This document shows positions 34,302 to 41,682 of a stretch of DNA of 64,000 bases, one piece after another. Under the pieces are notes generated by a model, which worked only from the letters and a program-made list of their open reading frames with translations, was not told the DNA's origin and did no database searches. How positions within the stretch are numbered: position 1 is the stretch's first letter; each line of letters opens with the position of its first letter. Origin of the DNA: Bradyrhizobium yuanmingense (GTDB taxonomy: Bacteria; Pseudomonadota; Alphaproteobacteria; Rhizobiales; Xanthobacteraceae); NCBI RefSeq assembly GCF_029167105.1, contig NZ_JARFML010000041.1, positions 1 to 64,000 on the forward strand, given 5' to 3'. The position numbers and the translations under genes were made by a program.

Positions 34302-35936
34302 TCAAGCGGGGCCGCTCGGCACTTCAGAGAACCGGGTCAGCCAGGCAACCGGGCCAATGCTGGCCGCGATGATCAGGAGGGCCGCGAGCGCGCCGTCCTC
34401 GAAATTGCCGCGGCTTGCGTACTGGTAGATCGACGTGGACAGTGTTTCGACGTTGAGGGGCCGCAGGAGCAGCGTTGCCGGCAGCTCCTTCAGGCAGTCG
34501 ACGAACATGATGATGACGGCGCCAAGCATCGCGGGCCGGAGCAACGGCAGATAGATCTGCCTCAACATGACCCCCTGGCCTGCGCCGACCGCGCGCGCAC
34601 TCTCGTCATAGTCGCTCGGAATGCTGTCGAACCCGGCCTTGATCATGCCGACCGGCACAGCCAGAAAACGAATCGTGTAGGCGATCACGACGGCCATCCC
34701 GGAGCCGACCAGGACCAGCCCGGGAAGCGAACGTCCGGTCCAGGTCGCGACCGCGCTCAGCGCATTGTCGACCGCCAGGACCGGGGTGAGCAGGCCGAGA
34801 GCGATGACGAGACCCGGCAGCGCGTATCCGGCCTGCGCGATGCTCAGCGCGACATATCGCAGAGGATCCGGCCGCAGGCGATGCGCGATCGTCGTGGCGA
34901 GCGCAAGCATCAAGGCCATGAGCGTTGCGAGCCCTGCAAAGGCAAACGAATGGAAGGTGTGGCGCCACAGCAGCGGGTCGAAATTTGCAAGCAGGCCGCG
35001 CCCGAGAGCCTGATGCGCCAGATAGAGCAGCGGGACCACGAAGCCGATCAGCACCGGCAGCACGCAGACCGCGAACGCGATCGACGCTCTTGCGCCCGAC
35101 AGCGGGGTTCGCCGCCTCACATGCGGGCTTTCGGCCGAGAATTCGATGCTGGCGTTGCGACGGCCGTAACGCTCCATCGCGATCAGGCCGGCGACGATCG
35201 CAAGCATCAGGCATGCGAGCTGCGCTGCACCGGCAAGGCTGCCGCGGTTGAGCCAGGTGGTGAAGATCGAGACCGTCAGCGTGCGGATGCCGAGATATTC
35301 GCTGGCTCCGATGTCGTTGAGCGTTTCCAGCGCGACCAGCGCCACGCCGACCGCCAGCGCCGGCCGCGCCATCGGCAGTGAAACGCGCCACAAGATGGTC
35401 CATCGGCCGGCGCCCAGCGTCGTGGCCGCTTCCGCGAATTCGGCTGACTGAACCTGGAACGTCGCACGCGCCGAGAGATAGACGTAAGGGTAGAGCACGA
35501 GCCCGATCACGAAGATGGCGCCCGGCAGCGAGCGGAGGTTGGGCAGAAGGCCGAGGGCATCGCCCAACGGCAGCCAGGTCGCCAGGGTGCGATGCACCAG
35601 GCCCAGCGGTTCGAACAGATCGGCATAGACGTACGCCGCAAGGTAGGTCGGAATCGCCAGCGGCAGCGGCATCAGCCACAGCAGCATGCCCCGGCCGGCA
35701 AAATCGTGGCGCGACATCACCCACGCAGTGCCGGCGCCGATCAAAAGTGTGACTGCGCCGACCCCGACGAGCAGAAGGGCAGTGTCGAGAAGGGCGGCCG
35801 GCAGCACGTAGTTGATCAGGTCGTGCCACACATCGGATGCCGGCTGCAGAGCCAGCGAAACGATCGAGATCACGGGCGCCGCGACCAGGACCGCGGTTGC
35901 GATCGCGATGGCGGTTGCGGCGCGACCGGCGTGCAC
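34302..35936 (-). CDS. fbpB: Ferric iron ABC transporter permease (FbpB/SfuB type)
   Basis: This 544-residue fused permease has two six-helix halves, each with an EAA loop: EFAEAATTLGAGRWTILWRV and DYDESARAVGAGQGVMLRQI. The two-domain arrangement is typical of Fe3+ permeases. The GTG at 35934-35936 is chosen since GAGGGG lies just upstream. A TTG at 36014 overlapping fbpA is an alternative that would add 26 non-membrane residues. The start codon lies in the 3' arm of a perfect ten-base hairpin. No ATP-binding subunit (fbpC) follows at 34221-34301, so the ATPase must come from elsewhere. Confidence 0.88.
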   Translation of the reverse strand: MHAGRAATAIAIATAVLVAAPVISIVSLALQPASDVWHDLINYVLPAALLDTALLLVGVGAVTLLIGAGTAWVMSRHDFAGRGMLLWLMPLPLAIPTYLAAYVYADLFEPLGLVHRTLATWLPLGDALGLLPNLRSLPGAIFVIGLVLYPYVYLSARATFQVQSAEFAEAATTLGAGRWTILWRVSLPMARPALAVGVALVALETLNDIGASEYLGIRTLTVSIFTTWLNRGSLAGAAQLACLMLAIVAGLIAMERYGRRNASIEFSAESPHVRRRTPLSGARASIAFAVCVLPVLIGFVVPLLYLAHQALGRGLLANFDPLLWRHTFHSFAFAGLATLMALMLALATTIAHRLRPDPLRYVALSIAQAGYALPGLVIALGLLTPVLAVDNALSAVATWTGRSLPGLVLVGSGMAVVIAYTIRFLAVPVGMIKAGFDSIPSDYDESARAVGAGQGVMLRQIYLPLLRPAMLGAVIIMFVDCLKELPATLLLRPLNVETLSTSIYQYASRGNFEDGALAALLIIAASIGPVAWLTRFSEVPSGPA

Positions 35937-35962
35937 ACGGCCCCTCGATCGAGGCCGTGTGC
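35933..35962 (-). promoter_or_regulatory. Hairpin covering the fbpB ribosome site and start codon
   Basis: GCACACGGCC and GGCCGTGTGC form a perfect ten-base stem around a ten-base loop (with an internal TCGATCGA). Read on the minus strand, the fbpB Shine-Dalgarno GAGGGG runs from the loop into the 3' arm and the GTG start is in that arm. The hairpin lies 42 bases after the fbpA stop. It could hold back fbpB translation or stabilise the fbpA transcript. Confidence 0.6.
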
Positions 35963-36003
35963 TCGTAGCTTCCAGCAGTTCGATAGACGTGGGCCGCCAG
36001 AGA

Positions 36004-37029
36004 TCAGTTGTCAAAGCCGACCTTGTCCACCAGCGAGGCCGCAGCCTTGCGGTTGGCGGCGATCTTTGCGATCGGCAACGGATCCGGGACGAGCTTGCCG
36101 TAGCCGGCGATCGTCGCATTGACGGCGACACCGCTCCGAACCGGATATTCGTAGTTCTGGTCGGCATACATCTGCTGCGCCTGCTCGCTGACGAGCCACT
36201 CGATCAGCTTGGTACCGTTGGCCTTGTTGGGCGCGTTCTTGGCGAGCAGCACGCCGGAGAGGTTGACGTGGGTGCCGCCGCCCTCGAAGGTCGGCAGGAT
36301 GACGCGGGTCGCCTCCGCCCACGGCTTCTTCTCGGGATCGTTGTTCATCATCAGCGCCCAGTAATAGGTGTTGCCGATGCCGATATCGCATTTGCCGGCG
36401 GCGACGTCACGCGCGGCTTCGCGATCGCCGCCCGACGGCTTTTGCGCGAGATTGGCCTTCAGGCCGCGCAGCCATTCCTCGGCCTTGGCCTCGCCGTACT
36501 TGGCCGCGTAGGCCGCGAACAGCGCGTTGTTATAGATGTGCTGGCCCGAGCGAATGCAGATCTTGCCCTTCCACTTGGGATCGGCGAGCTCCTCATAGGT
36601 GATCTTGTCCTGCTTGACGCGATCCTTCGAGGCATAGATCACGCGCGCGCGCATGGAGATGCCGGCCCAGTGTCCGTCCGGATCGCGATATTGCGCCGGC
36701 ACGACCTTGTCGACCGCCTCCGACTTGATCGGCTGGGTGACGCCGGCCTGCACGGCCTCGTCGATGCGGCCGATGTCCACCGTCAGCAGCACGTCGGCCG
36801 GACTGTTGGCCCCTTCCGCCTTCATACGCTGCTCCAGACCGGAGCTTGCGGAGACGACGTTGACCTTGATGCCCGTGTCCTTGGTGAACGCATCGAACAG
36901 CGGCTGGATCAGCTTGGTCTCGCGGTAGGTATAGACGTTGACCTCGCCATTGGCGGCGGCCTCCGACACGAAAGACGTGGTCAGGCTCAACACCGCCGCA
37001 GACGCGGCGAGGACGCGAAGATAGATCAT
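36004..37029 (-). CDS. fbpA: Ferric iron ABC transporter substrate-binding protein
   Basis: This 341-residue periplasmic iron-binding protein has a signal peptide (residues about 1-26, ending SEAAAN) and mature start GEVNVYTYRETKLIQPLF. The two adjacent tyrosines that bind Fe3+ in FbpA proteins are visible in CDIGIGNTYYWALM. The ATG at 37029 is chosen for its signal peptide; a longer frame to 37116 would add a basic non-signal tail. It is the first gene of an operon with the permease. Two ICE-like boxes lie 92-130 bases upstream, consistent with control by Irr according to iron supply. Confidence 0.92.
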   Translation of the reverse strand: MIYLRVLAASAAVLSLTTSFVSEAAANGEVNVYTYRETKLIQPLFDAFTKDTGIKVNVVSASSGLEQRMKAEGANSPADVLLTVDIGRIDEAVQAGVTQPIKSEAVDKVVPAQYRDPDGHWAGISMRARVIYASKDRVKQDKITYEELADPKWKGKICIRSGQHIYNNALFAAYAAKYGEAKAEEWLRGLKANLAQKPSGGDREAARDVAAGKCDIGIGNTYYWALMMNNDPEKKPWAEATRVILPTFEGGGTHVNLSGVLLAKNAPNKANGTKLIEWLVSEQAQQMYADQNYEYPVRSGVAVNATIAGYGKLVPDPLPIAKIAANRKAAASLVDKVGFDN

Positions 37030-37120
37030 AAGGGCTGCTCCCAGGCGCGAGATTGAACGCCGATTGAGTAGCGCAGGCGGGGGGCCAACGTCAGCGACGC
37101 GATGTCGCGAGGGCATAAGC

Positions 37121-37135
37121 TTAGAGTAATTCCAA
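37121..37135. promoter_or_regulatory. Second, weaker ICE-like box upstream of fbpA
   Basis: TTAGAGTAATTCCAA fits the dyad TTAGAA-N3-TTCTAA with two mismatches. Its centre is 23 bases from that of the better box at 37144-37158, about two helical turns, so both could be bound on one face of the DNA. Confidence 0.4.
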
Positions 37136-37143
37136 AGTACGTT

Positions 37144-37158
37144 TTAGACTCATTCTAA
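37144..37158. promoter_or_regulatory. Iron control element (ICE/Irr box) upstream of fbpA
   Basis: TTAGACTCATTCTAA matches the rhizobial ICE dyad TTAGAA-N3-TTCTAA with one mismatch. In Bradyrhizobium this element is bound by Irr, which responds to heme and iron status. It lies in the 164-base region between nirV (reading away) and fbpA, so fbpA is the only gene it can drive directly. Confidence 0.65.
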
Positions 37159-37193
37159 TACCTGGGGCGACGTCCTGGGAAACGATTGGCGCC

Positions 37194-38078
37194 CTATGAT
37201 CTTGCCGGCCTCGTCTTGCTCAGGCGCTGCGAGACGCTGGCCAGCCACGACGTCTCCTCGCGCACCAGGCGGAAGCCGAGATTGGCGGGCGGCACGCCCT
37301 GGGCGCAGCCGCCGGCACGGGCGTCGCGGATGAAGTCGGTGACATAGGCGCGGTGCGCGCCCTCGGCGACCCGTACGCCGCAATTCACGGTCGCGCGGCC
37401 CGCATTGCCGGCGTCATCGACACGCGAGCGGACGAAGCACGTTGCAGTCCACTCCCAGACGTTGCCGGCGAGGTCCTCGACGCCATGCTCGTTCGGGCCG
37501 AACTTGCCGAAGCGATGGGCCGTGGTGTCGGAGAACTCGCGTTCGGATTCGCGCTCGTAGCGGCTGATCCAGCGCTTCGAAGGGTCGCTTGCATCGACCG
37601 GTCCCCCGTCATCCCGGAATCTGGAGCCGGCGGCAAAGGCCCATTCCTCGTCGCTCGGCAGGCGGTAATGGTGGCCGGTCTTGCGCGACAGCCAGCCTGC
37701 ATAGGCCTCAGCGTCGTGCCAGCTAACCTGCACTGCGGGACGATCGGGGGCGATCCCGACCTCGCGATCGAGTGCGCGGCAGGCGCCATCCTGGACGCAA
37801 AGCTGATAGTCGGATGAGGCCACCTGATTCCGCATGATGCGCAGCGGCCGGTTCATCCGGATGGTGCGCATCGGCGCTTCCGCCTGCTGTCCGCCGCGGG
37901 TGAAATCGCCGGCCTCGCGATAGGCGAAGCTGCCCGGGGCGACCTCGACCAAGGCCGGCTCGCCGACGGCATGGCGCATCGTCGGCTCCGAGACCAGAGG
38001 CGCAACGGCCAGCGGCCCCGCAAGCCCGGCCGCGCAGGCAAGTGCCAGCTTGAGCTTGAATGCGATCAGCACAATCAT
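37194..38078 (-). CDS. nirV: NirV, formylglycine-generating-enzyme-like protein linked to nirK
   Basis: This 294-residue protein has a hydrophobic N-terminus (a signal peptide or anchor, residues 5-30) and an FGE-sulfatase (SUMF1) domain. That domain's signatures are PAVQVSWHDAEAYAGWLSRK, RLPSDEEWAFAAGS, EHGVEDLAGNVWEW and ANLGFRLVRE. In denitrifiers this family member sits next to nirK and is named NirV; its exact role is not settled. It lies 51 bases after nirK on the same strand, separated by a perfect 14-base hairpin, so it is probably co-transcribed at a lower level. Confidence 0.88.
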   Translation of the reverse strand: MIVLIAFKLKLALACAAGLAGPLAVAPLVSEPTMRHAVGEPALVEVAPGSFAYREAGDFTRGGQQAEAPMRTIRMNRPLRIMRNQVASSDYQLCVQDGACRALDREVGIAPDRPAVQVSWHDAEAYAGWLSRKTGHHYRLPSDEEWAFAAGSRFRDDGGPVDASDPSKRWISRYERESEREFSDTTAHRFGKFGPNEHGVEDLAGNVWEWTATCFVRSRVDDAGNAGRATVNCGVRVAEGAHRAYVTDFIRDARAGGCAQGVPPANLGFRLVREETSWLASVSQRLSKTRPARS

Positions 38079-38091
38079 TCCTCCGAAGAAA

Positions 38092-38125
38092 GACGAAGGG
38101 GCCGGCGATGACCGGCCCCTTCGTC
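38092..38125 (-). terminator. Perfect 14-base hairpin between nirK and nirV
   Basis: GACGAAGGGGCCGG and CCGGCCCCTTCGTC pair without mismatch around a six-base loop. It starts four bases after the nirK stop and ends 14 bases before the nirV start. No T-run follows, so it is better read as an attenuator or 3'-end stabiliser that favours nirK over nirV. Confidence 0.75.
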
Positions 38126-38129
38126 GCGT

Positions 38130-39227
38130 CTAGTTGGTGCTGGCAGGAGGTATTTCGGCAGGCGCCTTCACTTGCATCATCAGATCGTCGTTCCACTTGC
38201 CTTCGACCTTGAAGTGCGCGGTGGCGCCGAGACTAGCCGCCTCGATCAGGTTATGCGTGACATAGGCGTAGATGCCGGGCTGCTGGAACTTGTACAGCGC
38301 AGCTCCCGCCGAGCCGCCGCGGATGAACCAGGTCTCGAGCCCGACCTCGGGCGCGTTGCCGAACTTGCCGGTCTCCCAGACATAGTCGCCGTGGCCACCG
38401 ATCAGATGCGGACGGCTGTCGCGATTGGCCTGCGAGTGCACGATCAGCACGTTCTCGCCGACCTTCGCGGTGAGCGCGTTCTTGCCGGTGAGTGCGCCAA
38501 CCTTGCCGTTGAACACGACATGGGTCGGGGTCAGCTTCTTCATCACCTCTTCGGTCTCGGTGAAGGCTTCGCCCGGCGATTCGTAGGACTTGAAATTGCC
38601 CTTCTCGTCGCGCGGCACGTACATGTCCTGCTCGCCGATATAGTAGACCTTGTCGTATTTCAGCGCGCGGCCCTTGCCGTCGTTCAGCCCCTCGCGCGGC
38701 AGCACCATCACGGCACCGTTCATGCCCGAGACGACGTGCCAGGGGGTCATCGGGCCGCCCGGTGCGCAGTGATAGACGAACACGCCGGTCTTGGTCGCCT
38801 TCCAGCGCAGCACGACCTGTTCGCCGGGATTGATGAGCGTGAGCTCGCCGCCGCCGAGCGCGCCGGTCGCGGAATGGAAGTCGATGTTGTGCGGCATGGT
38901 GTTGGTCGCGGGATTGACCAGCGTCAGCTCGACATAGTCACCCTCGTGCACGACCATGAGCGGGCCCGGCATCGAGCCGTTGAACGTCATCGCCTGGAAG
39001 GTGGTGCCCTTGTCGTCGACGACGACTTTCTTCTCCTCCACCGTCATCCTGAACTCGACGACCTTGGGGCCCTGTGTCGTGGCCTGCTCGTGCGCGTGCA
39101 CGAAGGGCGGAGCGACCAGCTCCACCTTCTGACGCGGCAGCTTGAGATCGCCGGCGGCGAAAGCCGGGGTCGCCAACATCAGGGCGGTCGCGGTGGCGCT
39201 GATCAATGCGGCTCTGCGGGTGAACAT
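38130..39227 (-). CDS. nirK: Copper-containing nitrite reductase
   Basis: This 365-residue periplasmic enzyme reduces nitrite to nitric oxide. It has a Tat-like signal (FTRRAALISATATAL) and two cupredoxin domains. Copper ligands are visible: TMPHNIDFH supplies a type 1 His, the catalytic Asp and a type 2 His; VYHCAPGGPMTPWHV plus SGMNG supplies type 2 His and type 1 Cys, His and Met. Late His residues lie in HLIGGHGD and YVTHNLIEA. The ATG at 39227 is chosen because AAGGA lies eight bases upstream; the ATG at 39236 overlaps that site. A FixK/NnrR-type 14-mer is about 70 bases upstream. Confidence 0.97.
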   Translation of the reverse strand: MFTRRAALISATATALMLATPAFAAGDLKLPRQKVELVAPPFVHAHEQATTQGPKVVEFRMTVEEKKVVVDDKGTTFQAMTFNGSMPGPLMVVHEGDYVELTLVNPATNTMPHNIDFHSATGALGGGELTLINPGEQVVLRWKATKTGVFVYHCAPGGPMTPWHVVSGMNGAVMVLPREGLNDGKGRALKYDKVYYIGEQDMYVPRDEKGNFKSYESPGEAFTETEEVMKKLTPTHVVFNGKVGALTGKNALTAKVGENVLIVHSQANRDSRPHLIGGHGDYVWETGKFGNAPEVGLETWFIRGGSAGAALYKFQQPGIYAYVTHNLIEAASLGATAHFKVEGKWNDDLMMQVKAPAEIPPASTN

Positions 39228-39296
39228 CGGAAGCATCCTTCATCTGAAATGATTTTGATGACGGAGTGCAGTGTGCGCCGATTGCGGCAAGCGTGT

Positions 39297-39310
39297 TTGT
39301 GCTGCGACAA
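39297..39310 (-). promoter_or_regulatory. FixK2/NnrR box of nirK
   Basis: Read in the nirK direction the site is TTGTCGCAGCACAA, a TTG-N8-CAA dyad with matching TTGT/ACAA ends, as bound by FixK2 and NnrR. It lies 70 bases from the nirK ATG, a distance that allows activation around position -41 of a transcript starting near 39262. Confidence 0.7.
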
Positions 39311-39526
39311 GCTTCCGCCGGATTCACGTTCGGCAACATGACCTAGATTTCTCGAAGAAGCGGGGTCGGCGATGCCAACTCACCGCGTCCGCAGGCGAGA
39401 CGCCGATCGAGGCGGAGCGTCAGCTCCGCGGCAAGTTGTTTGGACGTTCAAGCTGGATGGCGATTTCGACCGCCGCCGCTCATGCGGCTCAGATCGCAAG
39501 GCAAGCCTTGACGAAGGTGCGGCCGG

Positions 39527-39727
39527 TCAGAGCAGGTTCACGGCAAGCCAGACCAATCCCCAGATCGCCAGCGACAGCACGGCGAAGACGGCGATCGCGG
39601 CGGCCAGGGCGCGCACCACGCCGACGGGGGCCGGCGCGGCCGGGGCCGGCCGGAAGTCGTCGAAACGAGGGATATGGCCACGGACGTCGAGCAGGGAGAG
39701 AATGAGTTCGAATGCGAAAAGCCTCAT
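39527..39727 (-). CDS. Small single-helix membrane protein in the denitrification island
   Basis: A 66-residue product starts at the ATG at 39727, with GGAG eight bases upstream. Residues 41-65 form one strong membrane helix (AAAIAVFAVLSLAIWGLVWLAVNLL), preceded by a Pro/Ala link and a soluble head with RGHIPRFDDFRP. I do not recognise the family. A perfect FixK/NnrR palindrome lies 61 bases upstream, shared with the divergent hemN, so the gene is probably induced under low oxygen. A role as a small subunit or regulator of a membrane enzyme is only a guess. Confidence 0.6.
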   Translation of the reverse strand: MRLFAFELILSLLDVRGHIPRFDDFRPAPAAPAPVGVVRALAAAIAVFAVLSLAIWGLVWLAVNLL

Positions 39728-39787
39728 GGCAAACGCTCCGGATGGCCGCGATTTTCCTCACCATGGCCGGGAACCGGCGGCCCCGCT

Positions 39788-39801
39788 TTGCGCGAGCGCA
39801 A
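39788..39801. promoter_or_regulatory. Perfect FixK2/NnrR box between the small membrane protein and hemN
   Basis: TTGCGCGAGCGCAA fits TTG(A/C)-N6-(T/G)CAA exactly and is part of a 16-bp palindrome with one more T/A pair. It lies 90 bases before hemN on one side and 61 bases before the small gene on the other. Anaerobic activation of hemN by FixK2 is established in B. diazoefficiens; control of the small gene is inferred. Confidence 0.8.
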
Positions 39802-39891
39802 AGCCGTGTCCGCCGATCCGGGTTATTTGAATTCATTCCGTGATTTGCCGCGATGTCTTGCGCGCGGCGGACATTTACGAATGGGTAATTT

Positions 39892-41244
39892 ATGAGAGCT
39901 GATCTTGCGGCGATCTACGGCGAGGAACGCCTGCCACGCTACACCAGCTATCCGACCGCACCGCATTTCACGGCCGCGATCGGCCCGGACACCTATGCCC
40001 GCTGGCTGGCGGAGCTGCCGGTGGCCGCCAGTGCATCGCTCTATCTGCACGTGCCGTTCTGCCGCGAGATGTGCTGGTACTGTGGCTGCCATACCCAGAT
40101 CGTCCGCCGCGACGATCTCGTCGCCGGCTACCAGCGGACGCTGCGCGGCGAGATCGCGCTGACCGCCGAAGCCATCGGCCACCGCATCAAGGTCGAGCAC
40201 ATCCATTTCGGCGGCGGTACGCCGACGATCATGGCGCCGGACGCCTTTGCCGAATTGATGGCGACGATGCGCCAGGAATTCTTCGTTCTGCCTTCGGCCG
40301 AAATCGCGGTCGAGATCGATCCCCGCACGTTGACCGCGGACATGGTCGAGGCGATGCGGCTGTCCGGCGTCAATCGCGCGAGCCTCGGCGTGCAGAGCTT
40401 CGATCCCGTGGTACAGCGGGCGATCAACCGCTTGCAGAGCTTCGCGCAGACGGCGTCCGTGGTCGAGCTGCTCCGCGGCGCCGGAATCGAGGGCATCAAT
40501 TTCGACCTGATCTACGGGCTGCCGCACCAGACAATGGCTTCGTGCCTGGAGACTGTGCGGCGCAGCCTCGCGCTCGCGCCCAGCCGCTTCTCGGTGTTCG
40601 GCTATGCTCACGTGCCGGACTTCAAGAAGCACCAGCGCATGATCAACGAAGGCATGTTGCCCGACGGCCTTGCGCGCCACGACCAGGCCTGCGCCATCGC
40701 CAATGCGCTGAAGGAAGCCGGTTACGTGCAGATCGGGCTCGATCATTTCGCTCGGCCCGACGATGCCATGGCCGTGGCGTTCGAGCAGGGCACGCTGCGG
40801 CGCAATTTTCAGGGCTACACCACCGATCGGAGTGAAATCCTGCTCGGCTTCGGCGCCAGCGCGATCGGGCACCTGCCGCAGGGCTATGTCCAGAACGAGG
40901 TGCAGATCGGCGCCTATGCGCAGAGCATCGCTGCCGGCCGCTTCGCCACCGTGAAGGGCTATGGCCTCACCGATGACGACCGGCTGCGCGCCGACATCAT
41001 CGAACGCATCATGTGCGAGTTCGGTGCCGATCTCGGCGACATCTGCGCGCGCCACGGCGCGGAAGCCGGCGCCATGCTGAAATCGGCCTCTCGTCTGAAG
41101 CCGCTGATTTCCGATGGCGTCGTGAGGCTGGACGGCGAGCGGCTCGCCGTCGCCGGAGATTCGCGCTTCCTGGTCCGCAGCGTCGCCGCCGCGTTCGACG
41201 CGCATCTGGATCCGGCCAGGCAGTTGCACAGTAGGGCAGTGTAG
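39892..41244 (+). CDS. hemN: Oxygen-independent coproporphyrinogen III oxidase
   Basis: This 450-residue radical SAM enzyme decarboxylates coproporphyrinogen III to protoporphyrinogen IX without oxygen, in the cytoplasm. The 4Fe-4S site is CREMCWYCGC (CxxxCxxC plus the following Cys that marks true HemN), preceded by SLYLHVPFC. GGGTPTIM and FDLIYGLPHQT are further family motifs. The N-terminal RLPRYTSYPTAPHF block also marks true HemN rather than HemW. It is preceded by a perfect FixK box, so it provides heme for respiration and nitrite reduction under low oxygen. Confidence 0.96.
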   Translation: MRADLAAIYGEERLPRYTSYPTAPHFTAAIGPDTYARWLAELPVAASASLYLHVPFCREMCWYCGCHTQIVRRDDLVAGYQRTLRGEIALTAEAIGHRIKVEHIHFGGGTPTIMAPDAFAELMATMRQEFFVLPSAEIAVEIDPRTLTADMVEAMRLSGVNRASLGVQSFDPVVQRAINRLQSFAQTASVVELLRGAGIEGINFDLIYGLPHQTMASCLETVRRSLALAPSRFSVFGYAHVPDFKKHQRMINEGMLPDGLARHDQACAIANALKEAGYVQIGLDHFARPDDAMAVAFEQGTLRRNFQGYTTDRSEILLGFGASAIGHLPQGYVQNEVQIGAYAQSIAAGRFATVKGYGLTDDDRLRADIIERIMCEFGADLGDICARHGAEAGAMLKSASRLKPLISDGVVRLDGERLAVAGDSRFLVRSVAAAFDAHLDPARQLHSRAV

Positions 41245-41252
41245 CTCTTCTT

Positions 41253-41293
41253 GTCATTCCGGGCTCGCGCCAAGCGGCGCGCCCCGGAATGAC
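41253..41293. repeat. Dispersed palindromic repeat after hemN
   Basis: GTCATTCCGGG and CCCGGAATGAC form perfect 11-base arms around 19 GC-rich bases. It starts eight bases after the hemN stop. Elements with these arms are, from memory, widespread between Bradyrhizobium genes. It may also end hemN transcripts. Confidence 0.7.
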
Positions 41294-41314
41294 GGCAGAG
41301 GAACCGGCAACAGC

Positions 41315-41328
41315 TTGCGCTCCGACAA
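41315..41328. promoter_or_regulatory. FixK-like box upstream of the DUF1858 gene
   Basis: TTGCGCTCCGACAA has the TTG-N8-CAA spacing with one deviation at a degenerate position (A instead of T/G before CAA). It ends 48 bases before the ATG at 41377. Placement inside the FixK/NnrR-controlled island supports it; this is the weakest of the four boxes. Confidence 0.45.
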
Positions 41329-41376
41329 AGAAACTCAGTCCCGCGCCGCTATCGTCAATTCGGAACGGAGTTGTCC

Positions 41377-41574
41377 ATGCCCTTCCGGTCCGACGATCTG
41401 GTCGATGACATCATGCATTCGGCGCCGTACACGATCCGCGTGTTTCTCGCCTTCAGGATGGCTTGTGTCGGCTGTCCGATCGCGACCTTCCACACGGTCG
41501 ATGACGCCTGCCGCGAGCATGGCATCGACCGCGACAAGTTTCTCGCCGCATTGAGCGAATGCGTGCCGGCGTGA
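41377..41574 (+). CDS. DUF1858 domain small protein
   Basis: This 65-residue protein has the DUF1858 pattern: DDIMHSAPYTIRVFLAFRMACVGCPIATF with a CxxC pair, then TVDDACREHGIDRDKFL. The domain is found alone or fused to hybrid-cluster and other redox proteins in organisms living with low oxygen. The two Cys may bind metal or form a disulphide. The ATG at 41377 follows GGAACGGAG; a TTG at 41371 is less likely. It lies between hemN and nnrR and has a FixK-like box upstream. Confidence 0.82.
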   Translation: MPFRSDDLVDDIMHSAPYTIRVFLAFRMACVGCPIATFHTVDDACREHGIDRDKFLAALSECVPA

Positions 41575-41682
41575 AGCGGTCAGGAATCGCGCAGGTGTGC
41601 GTGGATTCCCGGATGATGAGCGCGCTTTCGCCGTAAGCGGAAGCGCGCCTCATCCCTATCTTCAGGGAGAAGGCGTCAGTTC

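Noticed and set aside
35937..36167. Iron permease start within or before the fbpA end
   Set aside because: Residues before the GTG at 35936 are polar and basic with no family match, and the best ribosome site (GAGGGG) belongs to that GTG. The TTG at 36014 is kept only as an alternative.
39311..39526. Possible extra gene between nirK and the small membrane protein
   Set aside because: Frames here are short, lack ribosome sites and have shadow-like composition; nothing supportable was found.
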